Source: Paracoccaceae bacterium | GTDB lineage: Bacteria > Pseudomonadota > Alphaproteobacteria > Rhodobacterales > Rhodobacteraceae | Direction: 5' to 3' | Length of the DNA: 64,000 nucleotides | NCBI GenBank assembly: GCA_014654775.1 | Contig: JACVZW010000007.1 | Location: 62,001 to 126,000, forward strand | Made by a program: the position numbers and the translations under genes | Part shown: in pieces, positions 62,572-64,000 of the stretch | Layout of the letters: each line of letters opens with the position of its first letter | Position numbering within the stretch: position 1 is the stretch's first letter | The notes under the pieces: generated by a model | Seen by the model: only the letters and a program-made list of their open reading frames with translations | Databases searched by the model: none | Told to the model about the DNA's origin: nothing

Positions 62572-63456
62572 ATGTTCGAATTCTGCGCCGATCCAAGCCA
62601 ACTGTCCGGCCTGACCTGGCTGAGTTGCTACCTGACCACAGGGACGCATTTCAATTTCTACTGGTCCTTCCTGACGGTGCTGATGCTGCTGGCCGTGACC
62701 GCCCCGGTCGCGCTGGCCTTCGGCTTTGGCGGCGCGATGGCGGCGCGGTCGCCGCTTCTGCCCGTGTCGTGGATCGGCAAGGGCTATATCGCCGCCGTGC
62801 GCGGCGTGCCCGACATCGTCTATTTCCTGTTCTTCGTGATCGCGCTGGATCAGGGGATCGAATGGACGAAGCATCTTTTCGTCTGCGAGGACCTGTCGCA
62901 GCCTGTCTGGAACGGGACGGAATTCCGGGTCTGCCCCGAGGCGAAGGTGCCGCTGGCGGCGTCCTCGGCCATTTGGCATTCGGCCTATGCCTTTGCGACA
63001 GCGGTCTTTACCTTCGCCTTGGTTTTCGGGGCCTTTGCGGCCAACGTGCTTTACGGTGCGATGCAGGCGGTGCCCCGGGCGCAGTTGGAAACGGCCGAGG
63101 CCTATGGCATGACCCCGCGGCAGGTGTTCCGCCGCGTGCTGGTGCCGCAGATGTGGGTCTTTGCGCTGCCGGGGCTGTCAAACCTGTGGCTGATCCTGAT
63201 CAAGGCGACGCCGCTGCTGTTCCTTTTGGGCATTCAGGACATCGTCTATTGGGCGCGCGAATTGGGCAGTGCCAAGACAAGCGGGAACAACCCCTATCCG
63301 CATGGTGACTGGCGGGTGTTCTATTTCCTTGCGCTGCTGGTCTTCTACCTTGCCTTCACGCGGGTGTCGGAGGTGTTTCTGGCCCGGCTGACGCGGCGGC
63401 TGTCGCATGGGCAGGCCACGCTGGGCGGCGAGCAATTGCGCAAGGCGGGGGCCTAA
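62572..63456 (+). CDS. Amino-acid-type ABC transporter permease (HisQ-like)
   Basis: The 294-residue inner-membrane protein has five to six hydrophobic helices. The EAA-type motif is LETAEAYGMTPRQVFRRVLVPQ, and the front end WSFLTVLMLLAVTAPVALAFG, then IAAVRGVPDIVYFLFF, is typical. It is longer than the usual 230-240 residues because of a periplasmic insertion (about residues 95-130) with three Cys residues. It precedes the second permease by 1 base. Confidence 0.92.
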   Translation: MFEFCADPSQLSGLTWLSCYLTTGTHFNFYWSFLTVLMLLAVTAPVALAFGFGGAMAARSPLLPVSWIGKGYIAAVRGVPDIVYFLFFVIALDQGIEWTKHLFVCEDLSQPVWNGTEFRVCPEAKVPLAASSAIWHSAYAFATAVFTFALVFGAFAANVLYGAMQAVPRAQLETAEAYGMTPRQVFRRVLVPQMWVFALPGLSNLWLILIKATPLLFLLGIQDIVYWARELGSAKTSGNNPYPHGDWRVFYFLALLVFYLAFTRVSEVFLARLTRRLSHGQATLGGEQLRKAGA

Positions 63457-63457
63457 G

Positions 63458-64000
63458 ATGGAGCCGATGACCTGCCTTGAAACGATACAGGCTTACGGCC
63501 TGCGGTCCCTCGGGATCGGCGAGCGGCTCTTGCCCCGTTCGGATTTTACCCTGTGCCAGCATTTCACGCTGATCGGGTCGGGGCTGATCTGGAACATCTA
63601 TTTCGGCGTGCTGGCGCTGTTCTTTGGGTTCTTCCTTGCCAATGCTTTGGCGCTGGCCAAGGCGGCGCAGACGCCATGGCTGCGCAAGCCCGCCGAGTGG
63701 TTCATCTTCGTCTTCCGGGGATCGCCCCTCTTCATCCAGTTCTTTCTGGCCTACGAGCTTTTGGTGCTGCTGCCCAAGGCCGGGATCAACGTGCTGGGCA
63801 TCACGATTGAAACGTCTTGGACGACGCGGGCTTGGGCCGGGGCGCTGTTCGTGCTGTTCCTGAATACGGCGGCCTATTCGGCCGAGATTTTCTACGGCGC
63901 GCTGAAATCCGTGCCCAAGGGGGATGTGGAGGCGGCGGATGCCTATGGCATCACCGGCTGGTCGCGGTTCCGTCGGGTGCTGTGGCCCACCATGCTGCGG
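63458..64000 (+). CDS. Amino-acid-type ABC transporter permease (HisM-like), truncated by window end
   Basis: The first 181 residues are visible and the frame is open at the end of the window. It begins MEPMTCLETIQAYGLRSLGI and has hydrophobic helices, the segment FIFVFRGSPLFIQFFLAYEL (typical permease front end, RGSPL), and the start of the EAA loop (EAADAYGITGWSRFRRVLWP). It would pair with the preceding permease. Confidence 0.9.
   Translation, partial: MEPMTCLETIQAYGLRSLGIGERLLPRSDFTLCQHFTLIGSGLIWNIYFGVLALFFGFFLANALALAKAAQTPWLRKPAEWFIFVFRGSPLFIQFFLAYELLVLLPKAGINVLGITIETSWTTRAWAGALFVLFLNTAAYSAEIFYGALKSVPKGDVEAADAYGITGWSRFRRVLWPTMLR

Overview
The window looks like chromosomal DNA from a member of the Rhodobacteraceae (Alphaproteobacteria). 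The evidence is high GC with strong G/C third-position bias, tightly packed operons with 4-base ATGA/GTGA overlaps, and family-typical genes: CarD, RpoH, a DUF6476 protein beside an RluA-type pseudouridine synthase, DUF2842, DUF1178, a Hint-domain protein, the Anbu proteasome-homologue cluster, and a LexA box of the alphaproteobacterial form GTTC-N7-GTTC. No rRNA, tRNA, CRISPR array, insertion sequence or prophage was recognised. Both ends of the window cut through genes. Function calls rest on motif and family recognition by reading, not on database searches.

Layout. 1-2.6 kb: RND efflux pump (truncated permease, adaptor), divergent from a LacI-type regulator. 3.9-5.0 kb: a type III secretion-type (CesT-like) chaperone followed by an unrecognised, lower-GC protein that could be its cargo. 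5.1-10.0 kb: CarD, 7Fe ferredoxin FdxA, S4 RNA-binding protein, SUV3-like RNA helicase and a TPR protein. 10.1-11.3 kb: SCP2 protein and alpha/beta hydrolase. 11.5-15.5 kb: Anbu cluster (Anbu peptidase, transglutaminase, alpha-E protein, ATP-grasp). 15.6-18.3 kb: MBL-fold exonuclease and ATP-dependent DNA ligase. 18.4-25.8 kb: M3 peptidase, host-attachment-family protein, Gfo/Idh/MocA oxidoreductase, PssA/Psd phosphatidylethanolamine synthesis, RpoH, RluA-family synthase and DUF6476 protein. 26.1-33.1 kb: polyamine-type ABC transporter flanked by two amidases. 33.1-37.7 kb: ThpR, HDAC-like deacetylase, glutathione peroxidase, NUDIX, DUF1178, Hint protein and 2Fe-2S ferredoxin. 38.0-43.1 kb: LexA-box OB-fold protein resembling the DnaE2 tail, PG-binding lipoprotein, DegP, DUF2065, HflC and HflK. 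43.2-50.5 kb: Gor, RpiA, EF-hand protein, GST, SdaA, sulfotransferase-like protein, EamA transporter and thiamine diphosphokinase. 50.6-60.9 kb: a 918-residue acidic repeat protein, DUF2842, PurA, VOC protein, SecG, PyrG with a structured leader, RlmJ, PhzF, TerB-like and PhnD-like proteins. 61-64 kb: polar amino-acid-type ABC transporter, running off the window.

Most of the content is housekeeping. The parts that stand out are the T3S-type chaperone/cargo pair, the SOS-controlled OB-fold protein, the pyrG leader that can pair away its own ribosome binding site, the Anbu cluster, and three families of repeated intergenic palindromic elements.
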